Shown here: positions 32,977 to 43,680 of the stretch, one piece after another | Numbering within the stretch: position 1 is the stretch's first letter | How the letters are laid out: every line of letters starts with the position of its first letter | Source: Cycas panzhihuaensis | Taxonomy: Eukaryota; Cycadophyta | NCBI GenBank assembly: GCA_023213395.1 | Contig: CM041465.1 | Location: 236,289,741 to 236,353,740 of the forward strand | Length of the DNA stretch: 64,000 nucleotides | Reading direction: 5' to 3' | Made by a program: the position numbers and the translations under genes | Notes under the pieces: generated by a model | The model's database searches: none | What the model was told of the DNA's origin: nothing | Seen by the model: the letters and a program-made list of their open reading frames with translations, nothing else

Positions 32977-33630
32977 TGTTGAGAAGACAAGATCCTAATA
33001 ACCTAAAACTGCCACCAAGATCTAAACTATTTTGTAACTAGTTATAGGAATCAAAACTGAAATTTAACATGCAAGTTCTTAAACTAGAGATAATATAATA
33101 AAATGAATTAGAAAGCCAAAGCATCGCATATACACCCAATATAACATGGTAAAACCCTAGCAGTATGCTAGGGAAACATCCACATAGCAAAGGTATTAAG
33201 CTTTATTACCAAAGAATAGAGAAATGTACATAATCTATAGCAAAATGCTCATAGCAACAACAACCAATCACCCAACTCTTCACAGTATATCCAATACATC
33301 GAATACCATCAACATGATGAGAAAACACCCTAAATTAGGCTATACGAGAGAGTCATACAAGGCACAAATCTCAACCATAGAATCTAGGATATTTTGAGCA
33401 AATGACACTAACTCTCTTTACAATTTAGTATGCTTTTTAGTGCTACCATTTTAGGTTGGGGGCTATCACCCTTAAACCCCCTATTTGGGGGTTCAGCACC
33501 CCACATCCCCAACCAAGGGGCTTCGCCTTGGAACCCCGAGGAAGTCGGGAGGGAGGGGCGAGGGATAGGAACTATGCTACCAACTTGTCAATATTTAGCC
33601 TATAAAACATTATTATCGCATTATCTAATA
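32977..33630 (-). repeat. C1 5' LTR
   Basis: 654 bp. Minus-strand end TTCTCAACA; start TATTAGATAATG, against TGTTAGATAATG in the other LTR. Contains a GC-rich hairpin AACCCCC / GGGGGTT (33475-33493) and a second inverted repeat CCAAGG / CCTTGG near 33522. Confidence 0.85.
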
Positions 33631-33842
33631 TAGCTTAGGCCTAGAAAGTTTAATGTAGATGATAAAGTTTTAAAATTGGAATATTTATAGGATAGGAAAT
33701 GGAAGTTTTCTCCTAAATAGATAGGATCTTTCCTGGTAATTAAAGATTTAACTAATGGAGCCTATTAGATTTCAACATTGGAAGGATTAGAGTTTAAGAG
33801 ATCTATTAATTCTTAATATTTGAGAAGATTTTATACCCAACA
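33631..33842 (+). pseudogene. E3 integrase C-terminus
   Basis: DDKVLKLEYL, WKFSPK, IGSFLVIKDLTNGAY, ISTLEGLEFKRSIN and YLRRFYTQ match the integrase ends of E1 (FKKAINGKFIKKFY) and E4. Three stops. The rest of pol is missing, replaced by C1 and the deletion at its border. Confidence 0.75.
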
Positions 33843-33849
33843 GCATGCA

Positions 33850-34165
33850 TGCGACTACCTCCGCAATAAACTGTCTCTAAAACTAGTGTCTTTGCCTAAT
33901 GAGTTAAAACTATGGGAAAACCCTATTTTCCTTATGATTTGACCTCCACAATAAGGATAAATTATGGCTCTAAAACTAGTATTTTACCTAATGAACTAAA
34001 ACTATGGGTAAACCCTATTTTCCTTCTGATTTGACCTCCACAATAAGGATAAACTATGGCTCCAAAACTAGTACCTTTGCCTAATGAGCTTAAACTATGG
34101 GAAAATCCCTTCTTTTTCAAAGATTAATGACTCTAAAACTAGTATCTTTGCCTAATGGTCTAAAA
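33850..34165 (+). repeat. Degenerate tandem array after the E3 integrase
   Basis: About four units, each with CTAATGAG(T/C)T(T/A)AAACTATGG and AAAACTAGT, separated by 40-80 bp. An expanded version of the single post-integrase motif of E1, E2 and E5. Confidence 0.75.
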
Positions 34166-35133
34166 CTATGGACAAAATCTTCCTTTCTTTCTAATGCTTT
34201 CTTACCTTCATTAAGCATTATGGTGTTTTTATGATAAGATCAAGCCCATAATCATGTAAGTTGTGTGCACTCTCTAGTATCTATATTGATTGTGAGTTTA
34301 CCATCACTTGGATCTCATTCTCCTTTGAGTTCCACACTTAAAAGAGAACTTACATCCCTAACTTTATTACACTTTCATCTAGGAAAGAGAAACACCCCTT
34401 GTTAGCTTCGAGTATCCACTCATTCACTGAGAGTTTACTTTTATTTGTTAGCTTGTTACCTTTTTGATTCAAACCTCACTTTCACTCACTAGTTGGTTAT
34501 CCTTGGGATTCTCCTTCTTAGTCATATATCACCATATGTTAATTATTTTTATTATCCTTGGTTCTCTTTATTATTCCCTCATAATGGATACTCATTCTAC
34601 CACCTTCCCTTCATACTTGGAGACACCATGATTTTGATTTCCTTTTTGTTTCATGTGGTTCATTCTGTAAAGAGATTGGCCCTTTTCCCTTTCTAGGTTC
34701 CATTAAAAAGGGGAAATCCTTATTATATTAAGTAGAGGAGTTTCTTAAGAAGATAATTATGATCCTATTCTTATAAAAGATGGAAGATAAAGTAAAAAAA
34801 GAAAGAAAAAAGTGAAGCAAAAAAAAAAAAGAAACAAAAGTTGAAAAAAGTAAAATGTAAAAGTTTATTATTTTTATCCTCTTATAATCTGGGGCAAGTC
34901 ACGTGATAGCTTCATCCCCACTTATATATCTATGGGTCGGGTTAATATGGATGAGTCATTTAGGATTTTTGGATCTAGCTACTTGGGTGCATCATGGCCT
35001 CAGTTACGATTGGACCCTGCTTGACACTTTGATCATAATTATCTTACTTAGGTTGCTTCTTCTTCCTTCATCATAGTCAGAGATCTACCTCTACCACCAT
35101 CTCCCTATTAATTGATTCTCGCACCTTCCCTCA
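34166..35133 (+). other. E3 spacer before aRNH
   Basis: AT-rich, no coding sequence recognised. Contains an A/G-rich stretch with poly-A runs (34790-34830). Could be the 5' flank of a separately expressed aRNH, but nothing proves it. Confidence 0.5.
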
Positions 35134-35577
35134 TTGATCATACAGTCTCTAAGTTTAGATCATTTCATTCCCATGGCATTGAGAATATTCACTTATGGGG
35201 GTAGTGGAGGAAACCTAAGACCATCTGCTTATGCTTGGGTAGTTTATGACCAATTAGGGAATCCCCTCCTTTCCATAGGTTTCTTCATACCTAGGGCAAC
35301 CAATAATGAAGTTGAATACCTTATAATTATAGAATCCTTATTAGAGGTCTCTTACTTTTACCTTAGACCTATTATTTTATATGTTAATTCTCAGGTTATT
35401 GTTTATTAGTTGGTTGGGATGTACGAGGTCTATTCTCCATGACACCTCTCTTTGCATCATCATGCCTCATCATTATTGTCTCTATTTACTTCAGTGATTA
35501 TCCATTATATACCATGTTCTTTTAATCTTGAAGCTAATTCTCTTATTTCCTCAATCCTTGATAATCATGTTGATTGA
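35134..35577 (+). pseudogene. E3 archaeal-type RNase H (aRNH)
   Basis: IFTYGGSGGNLRPSAYAWVV, PRATNNEVEYLIIIESL and VNSQVIV, then after a stop VIIHYIPCSFNLEANSL. Compared with FTDGG and xDSQ in E2, both conserved Asp residues are replaced (Tyr, Asn), so it would be inactive. The NNExEY Glu remains. Here the domain precedes the PMD gene, the opposite of E1, E2 and E5. Confidence 0.8.
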
Positions 35578-35596
35578 TTTTTCTTCTTCTAGATGG

Positions 35597-35680
35597 GGTC
35601 ACCCCACTCTAAAATGAGTATAAACTACCACTCTAGAATGAGTATAAACTACTACTCCACGATGAGTATAAACTATCAAT
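35597..35680 (+). repeat. Short array of the TAAACTA motif
   Basis: Three tandem units of (C/G)TCTA(A/G)AATGAGTATAAACTA, about 27 bp apart. A further single unit lies at 36183-36206. Confidence 0.8.
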
Positions 35681-36572
35681 TTAGCAAGACTATAGGTTTA
35701 GGTAGTTGTAAGATTGTGGTGATAAGTATAAGACTAAAGTGAGATATATGAAAGGGTTAGACCCATGTGGGAAGCTTAGGCCATGGAAGATCTTAGTAGG
35801 GGGCAAGTTCCTAAAAGCTTCTTGCCCCTAGAAGGAGTCAACGAAGAATCCAATATACTCGAGTAGTTAGTTATTTATTAAGCAAGATTAGTTTCATTTG
35901 TTAAATGATTTACTTCCTTCATAATATATTATATGAGTGTGGGATTATCTTATATTAATATAATCTATCAAGAGTATGATGTTACTTATATAGATTTCCT
36001 TTTTAGAGATTTATATTACTCCATCTTTTGCTTTTTATAAACTTATTTTTATTTGTATTCCAGATGATTTGAAGTTTATAAAAATATAATAAGTAAACCT
36101 TTCACTTACCCCACTTTTATGTTTTATTTATCTCTTAGTTTTTGCCCCTTCCCTAACCTTGTCTTTCTTAAACCATACTAATCCAAAATGAGTATAAACT
36201 ACCATGTATATACTATTACAGAAACCCCAAAAAAAAAGTATATAATCACAAAAGATCAAAAAAATAAAAATCATAAAAATCATTGCATGTTTCCTTACAT
36301 AAATCACACTAATGAATATATCATATGCTCAAATATAAATGGGAATAAGGGGGATAAAAGGTTTAGAGATAAGTAATTACACACAAGTTTTAAGAGAAAA
36401 GGAAGATCAATATATACATGATGTCAAAAATATAGTACATATGTCACCTAAGTGACTCATCATGTATGATCTATCATACATGACATATGATACATAATAT
36501 ATACAAATTGAGGCTTACAAAATACCTCGTATTATCCTCATACCTCCTATACAACATATGATACACTCATCC
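35681..36572. other. E3 spacer, 3' flank of the antisense PMD gene
   Basis: AT-rich, no gene. Holds a perfect GGGGCAAG/CTTGCCCC inverted repeat (35800-35828) and a strong hairpin at 36460-36483. Confidence 0.5.
36460..36483. repeat. Perfect 11-bp inverted repeat near the PMD 3' end (E3)
   Basis: TCATGTATGAT, CT, ATCATACATGA: 11-bp arms and a 2-base loop, about 90 bp downstream of the PMD stop on the minus strand. Confidence 0.8.
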
Positions 36573-36982
36573 CTATAATCCCTGATGAGATCCCTGAGGT
36601 GCATCTGGATCTATCCTCGGTCTCCTACAGGAAGTCTCCCCATGAGAAGACTCTCCTCTAGGTGGGAGATGGTGTTGTTCCTACTGTACCATGCCACTCA
36701 CTGATGGAGTATACCTGGCCCCTGCCTAAGCTAGTGTCATCCTCCGTAAGTGTCTCCTCTCCTCCTTACCTACCCTCAACTCCATATCTTGCCTCTGTAG
36801 CTCCATCTACATGTCTATATACATGTCCTGAGCTTTCAACACATGGTAATAGTAGTCTATCTGATCTTCCAATAATCTATGATCCACTACATTCCAAGTA
36901 AGTGCCTCATCTAATGCTAGAATATAGGGGAAGATCACCTCCAGTGTCTTCTATACCTCTCTCAAGGTAACAGTCCCATCAC

Positions 36983-37093
36983 CTATCCAATGGAAATATG
37001 TTATATATAGTTAGTCCTTCAGAGAATAAAATAAACTTTATAACTAAAGGGAATGTAATGTGATGTGATAAATCAACTAATTAAATCATGTAC
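36983..37093 (-). other. E3 PMD gene, predicted intron 2
   Basis: 111 nt, donor TTTAG|GTACATG, acceptor TTGGATAG|GTG, phase 1. AT-rich as plant introns usually are. Same place and phase as in E1, E2 and E5. Confidence 0.65.
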
Positions 37094-38319
37094 CTAAAGA
37101 TCTGGATCTTGTTGGCTCTCCACCTACCACCTCACCAACTAGTGGTGCCTCTACTATCTATGGCTCCTAATAAGCCTCCTACATTGCTCCTCCCTTTCCA
37201 GTTATGACCCCTCCATCCTTGGCCTACTCATTAGTAGATCCTAGCTCCATACTTTGGATGGAGCCCCCTCTCCTCTTTGTAGGTGCCTCACCTCCCTGTC
37301 CAAGCAGCTACCGACTGTTGCCAGCTCTACCATTAGAGGAAGCACCTCCCCTACCTCCTCGTCCTGCCTCCTCTCCTCTATTGGCACCTATACTACTATG
37401 AGCCTCTCTATCATGACTTCCTCTCCTTGCCCCTACTACTGGAGCCACCTCAGTTGCTGCCCTCTTCACAACATCTATCTCATCATCACTCCACGCCGTG
37501 AGCCTAGCATAGGCATCATTGATGAGTTGTCTCCTCGTCATCCTTCTCACCATAGGACTGTGAGTCATCCTCGCAACAATAGCTAGCCTATTATGGATCC
37601 TTGATCTCATGTGCCACCTATTCATGCCAAGATCCATTAATGTAAGCTCCCCTAGCTTTTCTCCTGGCTGCATCAAAGGAATATGGTCATAGAGCTAGCA
37701 CATTAATATCAAACTATAAGAAAAGCCTCTTCTACCTATCCTCTAGATTTTGGATAACTAGTGACTAATGTTGTCTTCCACATAATATCCCTAATTAACC
37801 TGAATCCCCTACTCGCATCATGTATAATCCCTGTCCACTAAACTGGGATCCCCATAAATTTCTGTATCCTCGTAATCTGGTATGTGATAATGAGGGCGAT
37901 GATCCTCCTCACTGCTGGAACTTCATCATCCATCCTGATAGCCTTAATTAAGATGTCGTGCTGATTAATTTGATCAAAAAATCCTATCAAGTAAGTGTTG
38001 CATGCCATATGTGACTCCTCCTCAGTCACTCTAATTAAGAGAACCCTCTCGCCATGCTAACTCATGCCTAGAATCCTCCCTGCATCTTGTGGGGTAATCT
38101 CCAATTCTCAAATACCCCAGACTATGAATACACGCCACCCTGGTATCCAACAACTCATAAAGTCATGCAATATCTCATGCTCCATGGACAATTGAGTCGA
38201 TGCACTACCCTAGCTAGCCTACATGTGCTTAAGATACCCCATCCTGCCTTATTAAGTTTTCTCACTAACTCATTGATGGAGGCTCTTTCATTCTTGTGAG
38301 TATCAACTCTCTCCAAGGC

Positions 38320-38657
38320 CTATATATCAAAAAATAATTTATTAGCATCCACTCTGAATCAAAGCCTTCATGTGACTAAGAGATTTTTTTTTCAAATTTC
38401 TAAAAATTTTTCTAAAAAAATTGAAAAACATAGTTTCACTGTGAAAAATGTAGTTTCATAGTGAAAAATATGATTTAACAATGAAAACGCAACTTCCTCC
38501 AATAGTCCAAAATATTGAAGTTGTATTTTTCACTGTTTGATCATGTTTTTCGTTATGAAATCACATTTTTAGTACAGTGCCTATACTTTTTGCATTGTAT
38601 TATCATATTTTTCACCATAGATTAAAAAAAAAAAAAAAAAAAGACTGTCTTACTCAC
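38320..38657 (-). other. E3 PMD gene, predicted intron 1
   Basis: 338 nt, donor CCCA|GTGAGT, acceptor GATATATAG|GCC, phase 0, AT-rich with a long poly-T run on the minus strand. Contains repeated GAAATCACATTTTTAG and TTTTTCAC units also found at 40300-40470. Confidence 0.65.
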
Positions 38658-38824
38658 TGGGTACCTCGCTTGTTGCTCCATTATCCTCTGCCTCATGCTT
38701 TGGAGCTCACCACCTAGCCAAAAGAGCTCAAAATCCTTCTTGAATAAAGAGAAGTCATCTCTAGAATGCTCCTTTCTCCTTCATCATCTTCTTGAAAATG
38801 AATTGGTTTCTTTATCACTTTTCC

Positions 38825-38832
38825 TACATATA
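38825..38832 (-). promoter_or_regulatory. Possible TATA box of the E3 PMD gene
   Basis: Minus-strand TATATGTA directly after GGGCCCC, 129-136 nt upstream of the ATG. E1 has GGGGCCCC followed by TATATAAG at the matching place. Confidence 0.45.
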
Positions 38833-39099
38833 GGGGCCCTTTCTAGCCCTTTTGCTCCTTTTTGCCTATCAAATCATTTAGGTTAAACATTTGAGCTGTT
38901 AAAAGGAAGAATACTTTAATTCAATTGTAATCATTTATGAATTCATGTCGAGGTATCATAAATATGACTTTTTCATTTTGATAAAGTTCAAGATATTAAA
39001 GGTTATTCAAGCTCTTTCTCAATCTTTTTGTTAAAGTTTGATTGATCATTCAATCCTATTTTATCCAATAACATGTTTATCTTTGGTAGGACCAACACT

Positions 39100-39560
39100 T
39101 TGAGTCTCTATTTCCTTATTAATAAGTATAAACTATGATAAGGACAACTGACCCTAAGGTTTTAGGTGCATGTTGATGAATTTAAACTAGAGTAAGACTA
39201 AAATCTGAGCTTCTATTTACTTGTTAATGAGTATAAAGTATGACAAGACCATGCTCTGAGCCCTCCATACTTGTTAATGAGCCTAAACTATGATATGGAT
39301 CCCTTTGAATCTGATTTTTATGAGGTTTAAAGAAGATAATTGACCTATGAGAACCCTCACCCCATTAATGAGACTAAACTATGATGGGTTCACTCTAAAA
39401 AATCACTTGTTAATGAGCTTAAACTATGACAGTTCATCATTTTTTCTCCAACATAAAGCTTCACTCTAAAAAGCAACCTGTTAACAAGATTAAACTATGA
39501 CATTCCATCCTTTTTTCTCTAGCAAAAAGATTTCCCTTCGATCCTCGGTTAATGAGATAT
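39100..39560 (+). repeat. Degenerate array of TAATGAGTATAAACTATGA units (E3)
   Basis: About nine units with the core TAATGAG(T/C/A)(A/T)TAAACTATGA at irregular spacing of 40-70 bp, with varied sequence between them. Confidence 0.75.
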
Positions 39561-39900
39561 AAACTATGACTAGGTGTATAGTAGAAGCCCATCCAATTTG
39601 TGGGTGTTTGGTGATGAAGACCTATCTAATTTGTAGGTAGTAGATAGTGTTTATTTTAAGGTGAAAGTCCAATCCAGTTTGTGGGCATTAAACAAGCTTT
39701 TTTATAACATTAAACACCTAGTTCTTTTAGGTAAAAAGATAAATATAGTGACATTTATAGGTTGAATACCTAGTCCTTTTAGGTAATGTGGTTGATACCT
39801 AGTCCTTTTGGGTAATTTGATGGATGCACAGTCCTTTTGGGTAAGGAATTTGAATGATACCTCTTTTTATTAAGACTACCTAGTCCCTTTGAGTGACCCT
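39561..39900 (+). repeat. Degenerate ACCTAGTCCTTTTAGGTAA repeats (E3)
   Basis: About five copies of CCTAGTCCTTTT(A/G)GGTAA, preceded by three copies of TCCAATTTGTGGGTG-like units. No coding potential. Purpose unknown. Confidence 0.7.
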
Positions 39901-42279
39901 GCCAATAGAAACTTCCTTGAATCAAGTTACAATGAAGATTTCATTTCACCATGAGAGAATAGTATCCCACTATTCATACATTTCATTAGTTTCTATCTCT
40001 TCCACTAGAACAACCAACACCCATATTCCTATTGACTTATATTCCTATCATTCCATCAATAACATAAAATATGACGATTAAGTTTTCTTTATGACTCGCT
40101 TAACTTCATACCTCCTTTAAAGTTTGGTTGTTTTTATCTTATTTTTGAGATTTCACCTATGTTTTCATTATTTATCACTTTTTAGACCTATTCTTAATGC
40201 ATTTTACCTCATTCTTGACTTATTTACTCTTTATAAACTCATTTTTGTGATTAGAAATTCATTAAATACTAATTTATGTCATTTTTTTAATCAAAATTCT
40301 ACTTTACTGAAATCGTATTTTTCACCCTGTCAAAAACATGACTAATCACATTTTTAGAACAAAATCGTATTTTTTGGGTAGCTAAAAATTGTTACCTATC
40401 ATAGTTTTAGAATGAAATCATGTTTTTAGTAGGTGAAAAATATGACTGATCACGTTTTTCACTGTTATGAAATAGAAAAATAGGCTAGCACACCAAAATC
40501 TTATATATTGCCACCCAGATTTGGTGAAATTCGATTCTCTCGATGCCCAAAAGTGTTATAAAGTGATTATTGATCATAGTTGTTGAGAGATTGGCTAAAG
40601 TTATGAAACATTAAAGAAGAAGAAGTGATTATTACTCTAATTATGAGATTTTATGAATTTCTTGGAGAATTATTGAGGACTACTATTGTGGCTTTGAAGA
40701 CTTTATTTTCTAAAGTTATTGGGTGAAATCTCGAAGAAGTCTTGTTGTTGTGTTACTGCTACTCAATTGTTGATGGTCTAAGCTTTCATCTTCTTAGATC
40801 TTCATCAATTTTTACTTCAAACTTCTCTTGATTTGGTAAGATCTTCCCTATTGGATTTCAAGCTTGTTACATGTTGTCTTGAAGGTAAATTTGACCTAGA
40901 ATTTTTTCTTTTCATTGGTTGATTATTATCATACTTTTGTTATTAAAATATATGTTAAAAGGTCCACCCTTTTTGGGGTTCCTTAAGGATATACTAGAGT
41001 AGGCCATGGTCATCTCTCCACCATATATCTAGCTACCCCTTCCCACCCTTTCATAACAGCTTATATTTTAGTTAGATTGCCGCTCTTGTTTGGTGTTGTT
41101 TAGCTCTAGTCTAGCCCCTTTGGATTGTTGTTGCTTCCTTTTTTACTCTTATTTTGAAGGAAAGTGTGTGGAAAAGTTAGTTAAGTGAAAAGAAAACTAC
41201 CATTATGAGGCACTCTTTACAATAAGAAAGGAATATTTATCTTATATCTATCATTGCATGTACTTCTATTTTCAAGTTAGCATTTGTATCTTGAGAATCA
41301 AAAGTTGATAGTGCTATTTGGTTGGAGTATTTCTGATTTTTAGCTTTCATATTGGGTTCAAGGATTCCTTTTGGAGCTCTCACTACTCCAGTAATAATAT
41401 AACCTTTGATTGATCTTGTATGGATAATTATTGTTTAGATTTATGACTTGTCCATCATCTCATAGGTCTGAAAATCATCATAAAACAATAGTAGTTCCCT
41501 TTAAAATTTACTTTTCTTATGCATTGTTTTATCATTTTTAGAAGAATTAGTTGCATGCATCAAGGTTATAGCATATTAACTAGTCTTACATGTAGATTAA
41601 TCTCTTTTCAAAAGGAATTTTTATAAACATTATGTGGTTATTTTTAGATTTTAAATACTATCATCTCTTTTAGAAGTAAAGTGTGCATGTAGGAAAGCTA
41701 TCTCATAATTTCATGTGTATTTTTTCTTTTAAAAAAAGTAATAATAATAACAAAAAGGACTTGCATGCATAGTTTCTAGTGTATTTGTTTATCATTTCAT
41801 TATAAGAAACCAAAAAAAAAGAGATTGATGTGAGTTTGATCTTGTGGTTTCTTTGATTGTATGGTCTTCCTCTTTTGACTTTGCATCTTTGCAATGACAT
41901 CAAAACCTAGAAACCTAAACAAGACAAGCTGTTGTTTCCATTAGCTTACCCTCTCCTACATCTTAGTAAAACTCAAAATGTTGAAACAATTATAAGAGAG
42001 GAGTCCTTAGGAAAGATATTGAAGATATTGTAAGTGTGGCTATGAACTTAGAAATCCTTCATCAAGTCATGTGAGTTAGTGGATTCTATCACCTCATTTC
42101 ACATCCACACCTTTCATTGTATCCTCTCTCACTAAGGTAGATGACACTATTAGGCAAAGACTCGTTCTTAGGAGTTAGGCAAAGATGGCCCTTTAGGTCT
42201 CTTTTGAGCTTTGTATTAGATCTTCCCTAAGCCTCAGACCATCTTTCTGGTAGCCTTGTTGAGGATCCACCCCTAGAAT
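39901..42279 (+). other. Probable LTR region of the second gypsy family
   Basis: No coding sequence is recognised in this stretch. It has a repeat module (40300-40470) like the U3 module of family 1, then a TATA-like TTATATATT (40500), then a leader-like region and a weak PBS-like string. No second LTR copy is in the window to prove it. Confidence 0.35.
40300..40470 (+). repeat. ATCAC(A/G)TTTTT repeat cluster
   Basis: Units such as GAAATCGTATTTTTCACC, TAATCACATTTTTAGAAC, GAAATCATGTTTTTAG and GATCACGTTTTTCAC. Related units lie in intron 1 of the E3 PMD gene (38430-38620). Confidence 0.65.
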
Positions 42280-42300
42280 ACCATCATCTTACTAGGGACA
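42280..42300 (+). other. Weak PBS-like site (E4)
   Basis: Ends TTACTAGGGACA, partly matching the 3' half of the E2 and E6 PBS (ACTGGGGACC). The 5' half does not match. Confidence 0.25.
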
Positions 42301-42312
42301 GACCTAGCACCA

Positions 42313-43483
42313 CCAATGAGAGCCATAACTTTCCAATACTATCTCATCCATGATGTGCTTTATAAACAATCATTTGAAGGATTACTCCTTAAATGTATTA
42401 ATCCCAAGGAAATAAGTTAAGTCCTCCATAGTTTCCATGATAATATTTATAGTGGGCACTTTGATAGATAATCTATGGCCTATAGGATCCTATAGATGGG
42501 CTTCTTCTAACTTATCTTATTAAAAGATACTCACTCTTATGTTCAAAAGTGTAGGAAATGCTAAGAGCACTCAAACATTGTGCATGAACCCTCTAAGGCT
42601 TAACATGTGATAATCTCACCTTGGCCCTTTTCTCAAGGAGGCCTAAACTTGATTAGGGATATTATTTTGCCATCCTCTTTGTAGCATAACTTTATCTTGA
42701 CTCTAATAGAGTACTTTACCAACTGGGTAGAAGCCATTCCTCTCCCATCAATGATAGGAAAAACTATTATAACTTTAATTTTCTAATATATCATTTATCA
42801 CTTTAGGATCCTAGATGCATTGACAATAAATAATAGAATGTTATTCTACAATAGAAAAGTTAATGAATTATGTAAAAAATTCAACATCAATCATAAGACT
42901 TCATTGCCTTATTACCTATAAGTGAATGGGTAAATTAAAGTAGTCAACAAAACCTTAATCATAATATTAAAGAAAATGGTTTCTAAATCTCAATGAGAAT
43001 GACACAAGTAATTATATCCTATCCTATGGGCCTATCATATATCCATCCAGACTACCATAAGTATGACACACTTTTTCCTTGCTTATAAGTTAGAAGTAGT
43101 CCTTCCACTTGAAATAGAGATACCATTTTTTAGGGTGTTAATGAAAGACCTTATCAATGAAGAGTAGCATCATCAAGTACACCTCCTTAATTTAGAATCC
43201 TTAGATAAGAAGTACCTTATAGCATATCAAAAGAATTTGGCTTCTAAGTCTAAGGCTTAATAGGCCCATGATAAGCATCTATGGACCTAGTAGTTTTCCC
43301 CTAGGGACAAGGTTCTAAAGCTTAAATACCTATACAATTATCTCTAGAAGTTTTCACCTAAGTAGGTCGATTCTTTTATTGCTTTAAAAAATCTTGTAAA
43401 TGCTATGTATCATATTGCCACATTGAAAGCCCTCAAGTTTCAGAAATCTATCAATGGATAATTTCTCAAAAAGTATTTTAGTT
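42313..43483 (+). pseudogene. E4 integrase (heavily broken)
   Basis: IHDVLYKQSFEGLLLKCINP and SFHDNIYSGHFD give the N-terminal zinc region. EYFTNWVEAIPLPSMIGKTI, LCKKFNINHKTS and NKTLIIILKKM give the DDE core, in which TDNG has become TINN and the Glu is lost. KLEVVLPLEIEIPF and FQKSINGQFLKKYF form the C-terminus, with a stop near 43483. More than a dozen in-frame stops. It follows the LTR-like segment directly, so gag to RNase H are absent. Confidence 0.8.
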
Positions 43484-43499
43484 AACGAGAACCCTTATT

Positions 43500-43680
43500 A
43501 GGGGCATGTCATTCTAAAATGAGCTTAAACTATATGATGCTCTGGTAAGAGCCTAAATTACCAACTTGCTCTAAAATGAGCCTAAACTATTTCACACTCC
43601 AATATGACTATAAACTATCACTTACACTCTAAAAAGAGCATAAACTATATTCTCTCCATAATAAGAATAAACTACAATCC
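43500..43680 (+). repeat. Post-integrase TAAACTAT array (E4)
   Basis: About five units of CTCTAAAATGAGC(T/C)TAAACTAT and shortened variants, starting within 20 bp of the integrase stop. Confidence 0.75.

Larger units (their letters stand above)
28784..33630 (-). mobile_element. C1: Ty1/copia element with truncated 3' LTR
   Basis: Minus-strand order gag, protease, integrase, RT, RNase H is copia order. The 5' LTR (right) is 654 bp; the 3' LTR (left) keeps only about 165 bp. A PBS for tRNA-iMet adjoins the 5' LTR. The left end abuts the end of the E1 LTR; the right end abuts an integrase C-terminus of E3. No matching target duplication is visible because the left end is lost. Confidence 0.88.
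36573..38696 (-). pseudogene. E3 antisense plant-mobile-domain gene (3 exons, broken)
   Basis: Exon 1 (38696-38658) encodes MRQRIMEQQARYP and ends at GTGAGT. Exon 2 (38319-37094) begins ALERVDTHKNERASINELVR, where E2 has VVIAVDNHENIAVAMISFIE. It continues with LEITPQDAGRILGM (the PMD signature), HMACNTYLIGFF, ITRIQKFMGIPV and an Arg/Gly-rich linker. Exon 3 (36982-36573) encodes a coiled-coil-like tail (LLEDQIDYYYHVLKAQDMY, MELQRQDMELRVGKEERRHL) ending GSHQGL. In-frame stops and frame changes are present but fewer than in E1. Same gene architecture as family 1 despite strong sequence divergence. Confidence 0.78.
33631..42279 (+). mobile_element. E3: AT-rich Ty3/gypsy relic of a second family
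   Basis: Begins inside the C-terminal part of a gypsy integrase. It continues with a repeat array, an aRNH, another short array, an antisense PMD gene, repeats and an LTR-like segment. The composition is far more AT-rich than E1/E2 and the aRNH precedes the PMD gene. The right limit is uncertain, and treating this as one element is inference. Confidence 0.6.

Noticed and set aside
28784-33630. A target-site duplication for C1
   Set aside because: The 3' LTR is truncated, so the outer left end is gone and no pentamer pair can be tested.
39100-39900. CRISPR-like array
   Set aside because: Units are degenerate, spacers irregular, and the context is a plant retrotransposon; it is a decayed tandem repeat.
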